A program made the translations under genes and the position numbers. From assembly GCF_024448335.1 (NCBI RefSeq), contig NZ_JAMOHM010000011.1:95341-159340 (forward strand): 64,000 nucleotides of DNA, written 5' to 3'. A model generated the notes under the pieces. That model was not told the DNA's origin, made no database searches, and saw nothing but the letters and a program-made list of their open reading frames with translations. Each line of letters opens with the position of its first letter. Within the stretch, counting starts at the first letter, position 1. The DNA is from Stutzerimonas frequens (GTDB taxonomy: Bacteria > Pseudomonadota > Gammaproteobacteria > Pseudomonadales > Pseudomonadaceae). Positions 52,855 to 61,606 of the stretch are shown in pieces.

Positions 52855-54411
52855 ATGACGCATCGGATGCTAGAAATTCCCGGCTATCGCCTGCACAAAC
52901 GACTCGGCAAGGGCGGCATGGCCGAGGTCTACCTCGCCACCCAGCTGTCCCTGGATCGCGAGGTGGCAGTCAAGGTGCTGCTGCGCACCGAGGATGCCGC
53001 CTTTACCGAACGCTTCATCCAGGAAGGCCATATCGTCGCCTCGCTGCGCCATCCGGCCATCATCACCATCCACGACATCGGCCAGATCGCCGATGGCCGC
53101 CACTATCTGGCCATGGAATACCTCGGCGGCGGCGATCTGGCGCAGCATCGCGGCATCGTCTTTTCACCGGCCCGGGCTCTGGACATCATTCGCCAGCTGG
53201 CCGGCGGCCTCGCGGTGGTGCATGACGGCGGCCTGGTCCACCGCGACGTGAAGCCGGCCAACATTCTCTTTCGCGACGATGGCAGCGTGGTGCTCACCGA
53301 CTTCGGCGTGGCTAAGGCGGTGGAACTGGACAACGAGCTCACGCATTTCGGTATCGCCGTCGGCAGCCCGGCCTACAGCAGCCCGGAACAGGCCCAGTGC
53401 CAGCCGCTGGATGCCCGCAGCGACATCTACAGCCTCGGCGTGATCCTCGCCGAGATGCTCACCGGGACCAACCCGTTCCGCGCCAGCAGCTATCCGCAAA
53501 CCGTGCTCAACCACGTGCAGATGCCGCTGCCGCAGTTGCCGCCGGCGCTGGCGGGCTACCAGCCGCTGCTCGATCGCATGCTGGCCAAGCTACCGGACGA
53601 GCGCTTCGCCAGCTGTCGCGAACTGCTGGCCGCCATCGACACCCTCACCGAACCGGACATGGACCAGACGCGCATCGCGCCGGCCGTCATCATCGAAGCC
53701 AAGCCCAGTCGCCGTCGCCGGCGGAGTGGGCGCGGCCTCGGCCGCTGGGCGGCAATCAGCGCAGCCGTGGTGGCCACGGTGGCCGTGCTCGGCTTCGGTG
53801 GTTACCAGTGGTGGCAGTACAGCCGCATCAGCGACTTCCTCGGCCGTGCCGAGTCACGCCTGGCCGTCGGACAGCTGACCACGCCCGCGTTCGACAATGC
53901 CGACTACTACTTCCGCCAGGCCCTGCGCCTAGATGCCGATAACCCCGAAGCGCTCGACGGCCTGCGCCGCGTGCTCGATGCGCGCATCGCCGAAGCCCTG
54001 GAGCTGGCGGCGCAGCGGCTGGCCAGCGACCAGCTGCTGGAGCCGGCCGAAGACAGCGCCGTGCACTATTACCAGCAGGTGCTCGGCTGGCTGCCGGAGC
54101 ATCAGGCCGCACGCGAAGGTCTGACACGGGTCAGCGAACGCTATGTCCAACTTGCCGAATCGGCCTATGCACAACGCGAGTTCGCCCTGGCGTTGGAATA
54201 CATCCAGCAGGGCCTGGAGGCTGCGCCGCAATACGCGCCGCTGCTCGCACTGCACGACGCTCACGCTCAGCGCGTTGCCAAAGCGCGTGCACCACGGCCC
54301 AAGCCGCGTACCGCCGCTAGCACCTCGCGCACGGCGCCAACAACCACGCAAAGCTCCCAGGCGCCGGCCAACCCGGTCAAGCGCCTGTGGAACCGGATCT
54401 TCAACCAGTAA
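52855..54411 (+). CDS. Membrane-anchored Ser/Thr protein kinase with periplasmic TPR-like domain
   Basis: 518 residues. Cytoplasmic Hanks-type kinase: glycine loop GKGGMAEV (18-25), K40 in VAVK, HRD at 129-131, DFG at 149-151, activation segment ending GSPAYSSPEQ. A basic stretch (RRRRR) and TM at about 298-317 follow, then a helical repeat domain (about 330-470) and a Pro/Thr/Ser-rich tail. Resembles PpkA-type kinases of the threonine phosphorylation pathway. It is between a PP2C phosphatase and a double-FHA protein. Confidence 0.92.
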   Translation: MTHRMLEIPGYRLHKRLGKGGMAEVYLATQLSLDREVAVKVLLRTEDAAFTERFIQEGHIVASLRHPAIITIHDIGQIADGRHYLAMEYLGGGDLAQHRGIVFSPARALDIIRQLAGGLAVVHDGGLVHRDVKPANILFRDDGSVVLTDFGVAKAVELDNELTHFGIAVGSPAYSSPEQAQCQPLDARSDIYSLGVILAEMLTGTNPFRASSYPQTVLNHVQMPLPQLPPALAGYQPLLDRMLAKLPDERFASCRELLAAIDTLTEPDMDQTRIAPAVIIEAKPSRRRRRSGRGLGRWAAISAAVVATVAVLGFGGYQWWQYSRISDFLGRAESRLAVGQLTTPAFDNADYYFRQALRLDADNPEALDGLRRVLDARIAEALELAAQRLASDQLLEPAEDSAVHYYQQVLGWLPEHQAAREGLTRVSERYVQLAESAYAQREFALALEYIQQGLEAAPQYAPLLALHDAHAQRVAKARAPRPKPRTAASTSRTAPTTTQSSQAPANPVKRLWNRIFNQ

Positions 54412-54468
54412 TCACGGGCGATCGCTCGGCTCGCGCCCGATCGCCTCTCTGCTCAGGGTGATTCAGAG

Positions 54469-55317
54469 ATGCTCAGGATTCATTTCGTCGACAACCGGCA
54501 GAGCCCCATCTGGCTGGCCGATGAACGTTTCACCCTCGGCTCGGACCGCAGCAACAAGCTGGTCGCGAACGATGCCGGGATAGAGCCGTTCCACGCCGAA
54601 CTGCTGCTGGAACACCGCTTCTACTACCTCACCGACCTCGGCACGGTGGGCGGCACCTACGTCAACGACGAGAAGGTCGGCGAGCGCTACCAGATTCGCG
54701 CCGGTGATCGCCTGCGGCTAGGCACGCTTGAGCTGCAGATCGTCGATCCGGCCAAGGCCGGCGCCAAGGTGGCGTCCGCGCCCCGCTGGTTGCTGCAGGT
54801 CGTGAAGGGCGAGAACCAGGGCCACAAGTACCACATCACCGGCTCGATGACCTTCGGCCGCTCGGTGAAGTGCGAGCTCTGCTTCAGCGACGCCGAACTG
54901 TCGCGCCGCCATGCCGAATTCTTTCTCAAGGGCGACGTGCTGGAAGTGAAGGACCTGGCCTCGGCCAACGGTGTGCTGGTGAACCGGCAGAAGGTCAGCA
55001 CCGCGGTGCTGCAGCCGGGCGATCAGATCCAGCTGGGCAACACCACCCTGTTGGTGATCGGGCCAAAGGTCAGCGCGCCGGAAGTCGTCGACGAGGACGC
55101 CACGGTGTTCGTTCGCGCCGCCGACCTGCCCACGCCTCTGCCCAAACCCGCACGTCCGCGCCCGGCTACACCGAACCCGTTGCATGCCGCCACCACAGCG
55201 GCAGCCGTGATACCCGCTGGCGACCCTTCGCGCAGGTCCGGCTGGCGCATCGGCCTGCTGCTCGGGGTACTGGCAGTAGCGCTCGTCGCAGCCCTCCTGG
55301 CGCAAAGGATGTTGTAG
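54469..55317 (+). CDS. Double-FHA-domain tail-anchored protein
   Basis: 282 residues. Two FHA domains: the first (about 20-90) has FTLGSDRSN and GGTYVN but lacks the canonical SxxH serine (EPFH), so pThr binding is doubtful. The second (about 125-195) is canonical: FGR, SRRH (145-148), ANGVLVN. A Pro-rich linker leads to a C-terminal membrane helix (about 256-277). It is the likely phospho-dependent receiver of the kinase upstream, equivalent in role to Fha1 of other pathways, but it is tail-anchored. Confidence 0.88.
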   Translation: MLRIHFVDNRQSPIWLADERFTLGSDRSNKLVANDAGIEPFHAELLLEHRFYYLTDLGTVGGTYVNDEKVGERYQIRAGDRLRLGTLELQIVDPAKAGAKVASAPRWLLQVVKGENQGHKYHITGSMTFGRSVKCELCFSDAELSRRHAEFFLKGDVLEVKDLASANGVLVNRQKVSTAVLQPGDQIQLGNTTLLVIGPKVSAPEVVDEDATVFVRAADLPTPLPKPARPRPATPNPLHAATTAAAVIPAGDPSRRSGWRIGLLLGVLAVALVAALLAQRML

Positions 55318-55352
55318 TCGTCAGCGTTCGACCACAGTGCTCGGCGAGTTCG

Positions 55353-56355
55353 TCAGTTTCCGGCCGAGTCGCCATAAACGTCACGCCAGCTCCAGCCATC
55401 CGATTCAAGCAAGGCACTCAGCAGCCTGCGGCGCTGGTCGTGCGCCGCGATGGCGACGCGGTCTTCATCCAGCGGTATGGCTGCGGCCGCCAACGGCGTC
55501 AGATCGACATCACCCTCGCCCACGCTCGGGCGGGTTCGACCAAGGTAGCTGGCACGTTGCAGCTCCAGGTGCCGAGTCACCGCCGAACCCAGCATCTGCC
55601 GTTTGCCGATCCTGGGGAATCTCGGCACTGACGCTTTGCAGCAGCCTCAACACCTCATTGAGCGTAACCACCGCCGGCACCACGTTCTTGCCGGCATCGC
55701 AATTGTGAAAGCACTGGATCACCGGGTATGCATGATGGTTCAGGGTGTGCTGGACCAGCATCTGCCGCAGCTCCGGGACGTTGTCGTAGAAACTGGAGAA
55801 ATCCGCACCATTCCAGCTGTTGACCAGGATTTCCTGCGGCGTTCGGCCCATGCTGCTGACCAGTAGGCTGAGCTGGTTCTGCAGACTGACCGCCGACAGC
55901 ACCGGAACGATATAGGTGATCGCCGCAGTGATGAACGTCAGGCCGCAGAACGCGGCCGCGCTGGTCAGCACACGCCAGCCGTCCGCGGCTGCGGCGTAGT
56001 CGCCGACGCCCAGCGTTGAAAGGGTGAAACCGGCGTAGTAGAAGGTTTCCCACAAATCGGCAGGCAGCTTGGTCGCGTCGTCAACAATCGAGCCGGGGTG
56101 CGAGGCAAAAAGCAGGAACAAGCTCGCCCAGAGGCCCAGTATCCAGCTCAGCAGCACCGAGAGCACGACGAATTGCCCGGCATACTGCAGCACTCCGGAT
56201 CGCCCCTGGCGCCCCGCCGCCCTGAAGAAAAGCGCCCATACCGACCGAGTGACAGCGTTGGTGAGCATTCCGCCGCCGCGTGTCGAAAGCGTGGTCTTGA
56301 TGATGTCGGCGGCAATGAGCAGAAACAGCAGGATACCGAGGGTGAATAGCGCCAT
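55353..56355 (-). pseudogene. Potassium-channel-family gene with a frameshift near its 3' end
   Basis: Frame 1 encodes 281 residues to a stop at 55510: about three membrane helices with a pore loop TLSTLGVGDY (filter-like GVGD at 116-119) and a cytoplasmic domain. From about 55614 the frame loses sense (Gln/Ala/Pro-rich), while frame 2 continues sensibly (RIGKRQMLGSAVTRHL through LLSALLESDGWSWRD) to a stop at 55353. Dropping one base in the GGGG run at 55614-55617 would join them into about 333 residues. Either a true frameshift or a sequencing slip. It is convergent with the FHA gene. As it stands the truncated product may still form a pore. Confidence 0.75.
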
Positions 56356-56473
56356 GAGCTTGAAGCCTTGCTCCTTGATCAGGGTTCACCGATTAGGAAA
56401 AGCGCAACGCTCCACAAGTTCACCCGGCGCGCTCCGCGCAAGCAACCCACCCGGACAGCTGGCGGTGCCGGTT

Positions 56474-57385
56474 TCAGCCAGGCCCTGCGCTGGCCCCACG
56501 GCTGCGACGCAAAGCAGCCACGCCCTCGACGACCAGAACTCCGATCGCCGCCCAGATTGCCCCATAGGTCAGCCACTGGCCTGCCGTGATGGTCTCGCCG
56601 AGCAGCAGCGCCACCACCACCAGCAATACCGGTTCGACGTAGCTGAGCAGGCCGAACAGGGCCAGGTTCAGCTGTTTGCTGGCGACGATCATCAGCGCCA
56701 GGGCCAGCGCGCTGAGCGCACCGAGGCCGGCGATCAGCACCAGCAGCCGCGGGCTGGCGGTCAGCAACTGCAAGGTGTCGCGGTCGGCGACGGCGAACAA
56801 TGCGGCGACCGGCAGGCTGATCACCAGGTCCAGCCAGAGGCCGCCTAGATTGGCGGTGCCCATCCTGCGGCGCAGGGCGAAGTAGCACGGATAGCCGAGG
56901 GCGACCGCCAGCACCGGCCAGGACAGCGACGCGGCGCCGAGCAGTTCGTTGCCGACGCCGATCGCGGCGAGCAGGCAGGCCAGGCGCTGCAGCCGGCTGA
57001 TCGCCTCGCCGAACAGCAGCCGCCCGGTGAGCACCAGGGTCAGCGGCAGCAGGAAGTAGCCGAGCGAGACGTCCAGGCCGTGGCCGTTGATCGGCGCCCA
57101 CATGAACAGCCACAGCTGCAGCCCGACCAGCGCCGAGGACAATGGCAGCGCCAGCCATAGCCGCGGCTCGGCGGGCAAGCGCGCAACAATCTGCCGTACC
57201 TCACCCCAGCGGCCGATGGCGAGCAGCAGCAGTGCCAGGCAGGGGGCGGTCAGCAGGATGCGCCAGCCGTAGACCTGCTGGCCGTCCAGCGGCTCGAGCA
57301 GCGTGGTGTAGTAGTACAGCGTGGCGAACAGCGCCGAAGCGCCGAGCGAACTGGCCACGCCCGGCAGACTGTTGTGGCTGTGCAT
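56474..57385 (-). CDS. rarD: EamA-family transporter, RarD-like
   Basis: 303 residues, about ten helices in two EamA repeats. SLGYFLLPLTLVLTGRLLFGEAISRLQ and LFMWAPINGHGLDV match RarD proteins, proposed chloramphenicol-sensitivity exporters. ATG 57385 (MHSHNS) is preferred over an 18-residue extension. It is 33 bp downstream of the hrpA stop and likely shares its transcript. Confidence 0.82.
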   Translation of the reverse strand: MHSHNSLPGVASSLGASALFATLYYYTTLLEPLDGQQVYGWRILLTAPCLALLLLAIGRWGEVRQIVARLPAEPRLWLALPLSSALVGLQLWLFMWAPINGHGLDVSLGYFLLPLTLVLTGRLLFGEAISRLQRLACLLAAIGVGNELLGAASLSWPVLAVALGYPCYFALRRRMGTANLGGLWLDLVISLPVAALFAVADRDTLQLLTASPRLLVLIAGLGALSALALALMIVASKQLNLALFGLLSYVEPVLLVVVALLLGETITAGQWLTYGAIWAAIGVLVVEGVAALRRSRGASAGPG

Positions 57386-57417
57386 GGCTCGATCCAGATG
57401 AGAGGCCGACCCTGAAC

Positions 57418-60400
57418 TCAGGGCTCGACCTGGCTCCATTGCTTGTTCAGGCGCTTGTCGGATACCGGCATTTTCGTACCCAACTGCTGTGCCCAGAGCG
57501 AGACGCGATATTCCTCGAGCATCCAGCGATAGAGCGCCAGTTCAGGATCGCGCTTGCCCTCCTGCTGGTGCTTGTGCAGCCGCGCCTGGTACTGCTCCCA
57601 GTAGCCGCCCAGCTCGCCGGACCAGACGCGGTCGCGCTGCAGCTGCGCGCCGATCTTCTCGAAGCGTTGCTCGATGGCCTTCAGATAGCGCGGGTATTCC
57701 TTCAGCCACTCGGCCGGCGTTTCGCGAACAAAGCCCGGATAGACCAGGTTGCCCAGCTGCGCCTTGATGTCGTTGAGCGCCACCGCCTGGGCCAGGTCGA
57801 TCTTGCCCTTGAAGCGCTTCTGCAGGCCGTGCCAGTGCTTGAGGATTTCCAGTGTCAGGCGCGCCAGCCGTTCGGCATGCGCGGTCCAGTCGCCGCGCTT
57901 GCGCTCGGCCAGCGACGCCAGCGCCGCACCGTCACGCGGCAGCGCGGCCTCGCCGTCGAGGATGCAGCTGTCGAGGCTGGCCAGCAGGATGTCCTCAACC
58001 AGCGCATCGACCTTGCCCATGTCACGGTAGAGCAAGCCCAGCTCGGTAAGGCCCGGCAGCTTGTGGCGCAGGTACTTGGCGGGTTCCGCCAGCTGTTGCA
58101 GCAACAGGCGCTGCAGGGCGCGGCGGTGCTGCCAGTCGGCCTCGGCCTGGGTCGGGAAGCGCGCCTCCTTGACCACCCCGCCCTCCTCGACCAGCGCCGG
58201 GTAGACCGTCATCGACAGGCCGGCCATCTTCGCCTGCGCCTTTTCCGCGACCTGGGCAAAACCCTTGGCCTCGACCGGCTTCTGCTCGGCCTTCTCCTGC
58301 GGCGGCGCCAGGGCCGCCTGGCTGGCCTCGGCGAAGCGCGCGGTCAGCTCGGCCAGGTCGCGGCCTTCGCCGAGGAACTTGCCGCGCGCATCGACCACCT
58401 CGATGTTCATCTTCAGGTGGTTTTCCAGCCCGGCAGCGGCCTCGGCCCAGGCCTCGTCCGGCACGCGGGCGCCGGTCATGCGGGTGAGCTCGCGGCCCAG
58501 CGCCTCGGGCAAGGCGCCTTCGCCAAAGCTGATCTTGGCCAGTGCCGCGCCGACGAAGTCAGGCACCGGCACGAAGTTCTTGCGGATCGCCTTGGGCAGG
58601 CCGCGCACCAGTGCGACCGCCTTCGCCTCGATCAGCCCGGGCACGAGCCAATCGAGCCGCTCGCGGCGCAGTTGCGGCAGCAGCGGCGCCGGCACGCGCA
58701 GGGTCACGCCGTCGCGCGGGTGGTTGGGTTCGAAGTGGTATTCCAGCGGCAGCTGCAACTCGCCGATGCGCAGGTGATCCGGATACTGCGCGGCGGTGAC
58801 TTCGCGCGCCTCTCGGGCGAGCACGTCTTCCTCGCGCATGATCAACAGCTGCGGGTCTTTCTGGCTCTCGCGCTTGTACCAGTTCTCGAAGCTGGCGGTC
58901 TGGTAGATGTCCGCTGGCACACGCGCATCGTAGTAACCGAACAGGGTTTCCTCGTCGGCAAGGATGTCGCGACGCCGCGCCTTGGCCTCAAGCTCGTCCA
59001 TGCGCTCGAGCAGCTCGCGGTTGGCTGTCAGCGCGCGGGCACGGCTGTTGATCTCGCCACGCACCAGGCCCTCGCGGATGAACAGCTCGCGTGCCGCCGG
59101 AGGGTCGATGGGCCCGTAGTGCACCGGGCGGCGGCCAACCACGATCAGCCCGTAGAGCGTAACCTGCTCGTAGGCCACCACCTGGCCGCGCTTCTTCTCC
59201 CAGTGCGGCTCGAAGTGGTTCTTCTTGACCAGGTGGCCGGCCAGCGGCTCGATCCAGTCCGGTTCGATCTTGGCGACCATGCGCGCGAACAGCTTGGTGG
59301 TTTCCACGAGTTCCGCGGCCATCAGCCAGTTGGGTTTCTTGCGCCCGATCACGCTGGAAGGATGCACCCAGAAGCGTCGCTGGCGGGCACCGAGGAAGTC
59401 GCCCTCCTCGGTCTTGTTGCCGATCTGGCTGAGCAGGCCGGCAAGAATCGCCTTGTGCACCGCGGCGTAACCCTTGGCTTTCTGCGCGGCCTCGCTGGCT
59501 TCGGCCTGCTGGCGGAGGATGACATTGACCTTGTTGTCCTTGGTTGGCACGGGTTGGACGCTAGCCCCCGCCGAACGCGCGGAAGAGGCTGCGCCTTCTT
59601 CCACCCGACGAGCCTTGGCGGCGTGCAGTAGTTGGCCGGAGCCATCCGCCGACCTGCCCGAACCAAGCTTGAGCTCGCGCACGATCAGCGTCAGCTGGCG
59701 ATGCGCGTCGCGCCACTCGCGCAGGCGCAGGTAGTTGAGGAAGTTCTTACGGCACCAACTGCGCAGCGCATTGGAGCCCAGCGCCTGGCGTTGTTCCTCG
59801 AAGCCGCGCCAGAGGTTGATCAGCGCGGCGAAGTCCGAGTCCGGGTCCTTCCACTGCGCATGGGCCTGGTCGGCGGCCTGCTGGCGGTCCGCCGGGCGCT
59901 CGCGCACATCCTGCACCGACAGCGCGCTGGCGACGATCAGCACCTCGGCCAGACTGCCCTGTTGCGCGGCTTCGAGCAGCATGCGGCCCAGGCGCGGGTC
60001 GATCGGCAGCCGCGCCAGCTGGCGTCCCAGCGGGGTCAGCTGGTTCTCGCGGTTGACCGCCGAGAGCTCCTGCAACAGGTTGAAGCCGTCGCTGATGGCC
60101 TTGCCATCCGGCGGCTCGATGAAGGGGAAATCCTGAATGTCGCCCAGGCGCAGATGCAGCATCTGCAGGATCACCGCGGCGAGGTTGGTGCGCAGGATCT
60201 CCGGGTCGGTGAATTCCGGCCGACCGAGGAAATCCTCCTCGCTGTACAGACGGATGCAGATGCCCGGCTCGACCCGTCCGCAGCGACCCTTGCGCTGGTT
60301 GGCGCTGGCCTGGGACACCGCCTCGATGGGCAGGCGCTGAACCTTGGCGCGGTAGCTGTAGCGGCTGATGCGCGCGGTGCCGGAATCGATCACGTAGCGG

Positions 60401-61500
60401 ATGCCCGGCACGGTCAGCGAAGTCTCGGCGACGTTGGTGGCCAGCACGATCTTGCGCCCCGGGCGCGGCTGGAAGATTTTCTGCTGCTCGGCCGGCGTCA
60501 GGCGCGCATACAGCGGCAGCACCTCGGTGAATTTCAGATTGGCCTTGCGCAACACCTCGGCGGCGTCGCGAATCTCGCGTTCGCCGGGCAGGAACACCAG
60601 CACGTCGCCGGGGCGCTGGCCAACGCTGCGCTCGTGGGCGGCAATCTCGTCCAATGCAGCGAGGATGCCCTGATCGACGGTGAGGTCATCCTCGACGCGG
60701 TTGCCGTCCTCGTCGATCTCGGCAGCCAGCGGGCGATACCAGGTTTCCACCGGGTAGGTACGCCCGGACACCTCGACGATGGGTGCACCGTCGAAGTGCT
60801 CGGAAAAGCGCTCCAGGTCGATGGTCGCCGAGGTGATGATCACCTTCAGATCCGGCCGGCGTGGCAGCAGCGTCTTGAGGAAGCCCAGCAGGAAGTCGAT
60901 ATTCAGCGAACGCTCATGGGCCTCGTCGACGATGATCGTGTCGTACTTCTCCAGAAAGCGATCGTGCTGCGTCTCCGCCAGCAGGATGCCGTCGGTCATC
61001 AGCTTGATCAGCGTGCGCTCGGTACTCTGGTCCTCGAAGCGCACCTGATAGCCCACCAACTCGCCCAGCGGCGCGCCGAGCTCCTCGGCGACGCGGGTGG
61101 CGACGCTGCGCGCGGCCAGGCGCCGCGGTTGGGTATGGCCGATCAGCCCGTGTACGCCCCGGCCGATCTCCAGACAGATCTTCGGCAGCTGGGTGGTCTT
61201 CCCCGAGCCGGTCTCACCGGCGATCACCAGCACCTGATGCTTTTCCAGCGCGGCCTTGATCTCGTCGCGCTTGGCGGCGATCGGCAGGCTGTCGTCGTAG
61301 CGGATGCGCGGCACGCTTTGCCGGCGCGCCTCGACCTTGGCGGCGGACGCCTGGAAGCGCTCCAGCCACTGGGCGAGCCTGGCTTCGTCCGGTTGCTTTC
61401 TCAGCTCGTGCAGCTGACGACGCAGGCGGTGGCGATCCGCGAACAGGGCCTGGTCTAGGTTCTTCAGCAGGGTATCGATAGCGGGCGTTGCGTCGGTCAT
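57418..61500 (-). CDS. hrpA: ATP-dependent RNA helicase HrpA
   Basis: 1360 residues, slightly longer than E. coli HrpA (about 1300). DEAH helicase: Walker A GETGSGKT 95-102, DEAH 192-195, SAT (IITSATIDLERF), then the C-terminal HrpA-specific region ending AQQLGTKMPVSDKRLNKQW. It remodels ribosomes and RNA. The extra length is chiefly a linker at about 612-650 (Gly/Ser/Ala-rich, GSGRSADGSGQ, RRVEEGAASSARSAGASV) containing a coding palindrome. ATG 61500 fits the family start (MTDATPAIDTLL); the frame up to 61701 is not used. Confidence 0.95.
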   Translation of the reverse strand: MTDATPAIDTLLKNLDQALFADRHRLRRQLHELRKQPDEARLAQWLERFQASAAKVEARRQSVPRIRYDDSLPIAAKRDEIKAALEKHQVLVIAGETGSGKTTQLPKICLEIGRGVHGLIGHTQPRRLAARSVATRVAEELGAPLGELVGYQVRFEDQSTERTLIKLMTDGILLAETQHDRFLEKYDTIIVDEAHERSLNIDFLLGFLKTLLPRRPDLKVIITSATIDLERFSEHFDGAPIVEVSGRTYPVETWYRPLAAEIDEDGNRVEDDLTVDQGILAALDEIAAHERSVGQRPGDVLVFLPGEREIRDAAEVLRKANLKFTEVLPLYARLTPAEQQKIFQPRPGRKIVLATNVAETSLTVPGIRYVIDSGTARISRYSYRAKVQRLPIEAVSQASANQRKGRCGRVEPGICIRLYSEEDFLGRPEFTDPEILRTNLAAVILQMLHLRLGDIQDFPFIEPPDGKAISDGFNLLQELSAVNRENQLTPLGRQLARLPIDPRLGRMLLEAAQQGSLAEVLIVASALSVQDVRERPADRQQAADQAHAQWKDPDSDFAALINLWRGFEEQRQALGSNALRSWCRKNFLNYLRLREWRDAHRQLTLIVRELKLGSGRSADGSGQLLHAAKARRVEEGAASSARSAGASVQPVPTKDNKVNVILRQQAEASEAAQKAKGYAAVHKAILAGLLSQIGNKTEEGDFLGARQRRFWVHPSSVIGRKKPNWLMAAELVETTKLFARMVAKIEPDWIEPLAGHLVKKNHFEPHWEKKRGQVVAYEQVTLYGLIVVGRRPVHYGPIDPPAARELFIREGLVRGEINSRARALTANRELLERMDELEAKARRRDILADEETLFGYYDARVPADIYQTASFENWYKRESQKDPQLLIMREEDVLAREAREVTAAQYPDHLRIGELQLPLEYHFEPNHPRDGVTLRVPAPLLPQLRRERLDWLVPGLIEAKAVALVRGLPKAIRKNFVPVPDFVGAALAKISFGEGALPEALGRELTRMTGARVPDEAWAEAAAGLENHLKMNIEVVDARGKFLGEGRDLAELTARFAEASQAALAPPQEKAEQKPVEAKGFAQVAEKAQAKMAGLSMTVYPALVEEGGVVKEARFPTQAEADWQHRRALQRLLLQQLAEPAKYLRHKLPGLTELGLLYRDMGKVDALVEDILLASLDSCILDGEAALPRDGAALASLAERKRGDWTAHAERLARLTLEILKHWHGLQKRFKGKIDLAQAVALNDIKAQLGNLVYPGFVRETPAEWLKEYPRYLKAIEQRFEKIGAQLQRDRVWSGELGGYWEQYQARLHKHQQEGKRDPELALYRWMLEEYRVSLWAQQLGTKMPVSDKRLNKQWSQVEP
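59581..59602. repeat. Coding palindrome inside hrpA
   Basis: GGAAGAGGC on the left and GCCTTCTTCC on the right form a hairpin with one bulge, in the Gly/Ala/Ser-rich insertion of hrpA. Confidence 0.4.
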
Positions 61501-61572
61501 GGACAGCCGTGGGCAATTTCGTGAAGGGCGCGATTGTCGCAGATTTGCCGGGCCGACCGTAGGAAAAGGGGG

Positions 61573-61596
61573 ACCGCGCCGGCATGCCGGCGCGGT
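61573..61596 (-). terminator. Terminator of the aminopeptidase gene
   Basis: A 24-base perfect palindrome with arms ACCGCGCCGGCA and TGCCGGCGCGGT, starting ten bases after the aminopeptidase stop (minus strand) and followed on that strand by CCCCCTTTTCC. The usual shape of an intrinsic terminator, with a weak T-tract. Confidence 0.7.
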
Positions 61597-61606
61597 ATTC
61601 AGGCGA

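Noticed and set aside
52060..55317. Type VI secretion locus
   Set aside because: Only the phosphatase, kinase and FHA genes are present; no sheath, tube, VgrG, ClpV or membrane-complex gene is in the window.
57142..59631. 829-codon plus-strand frame opposite hrpA
   Set aside because: Antisense to hrpA and rarD; His/Gln/Leu/Arg-rich with no motif or ribosome site.
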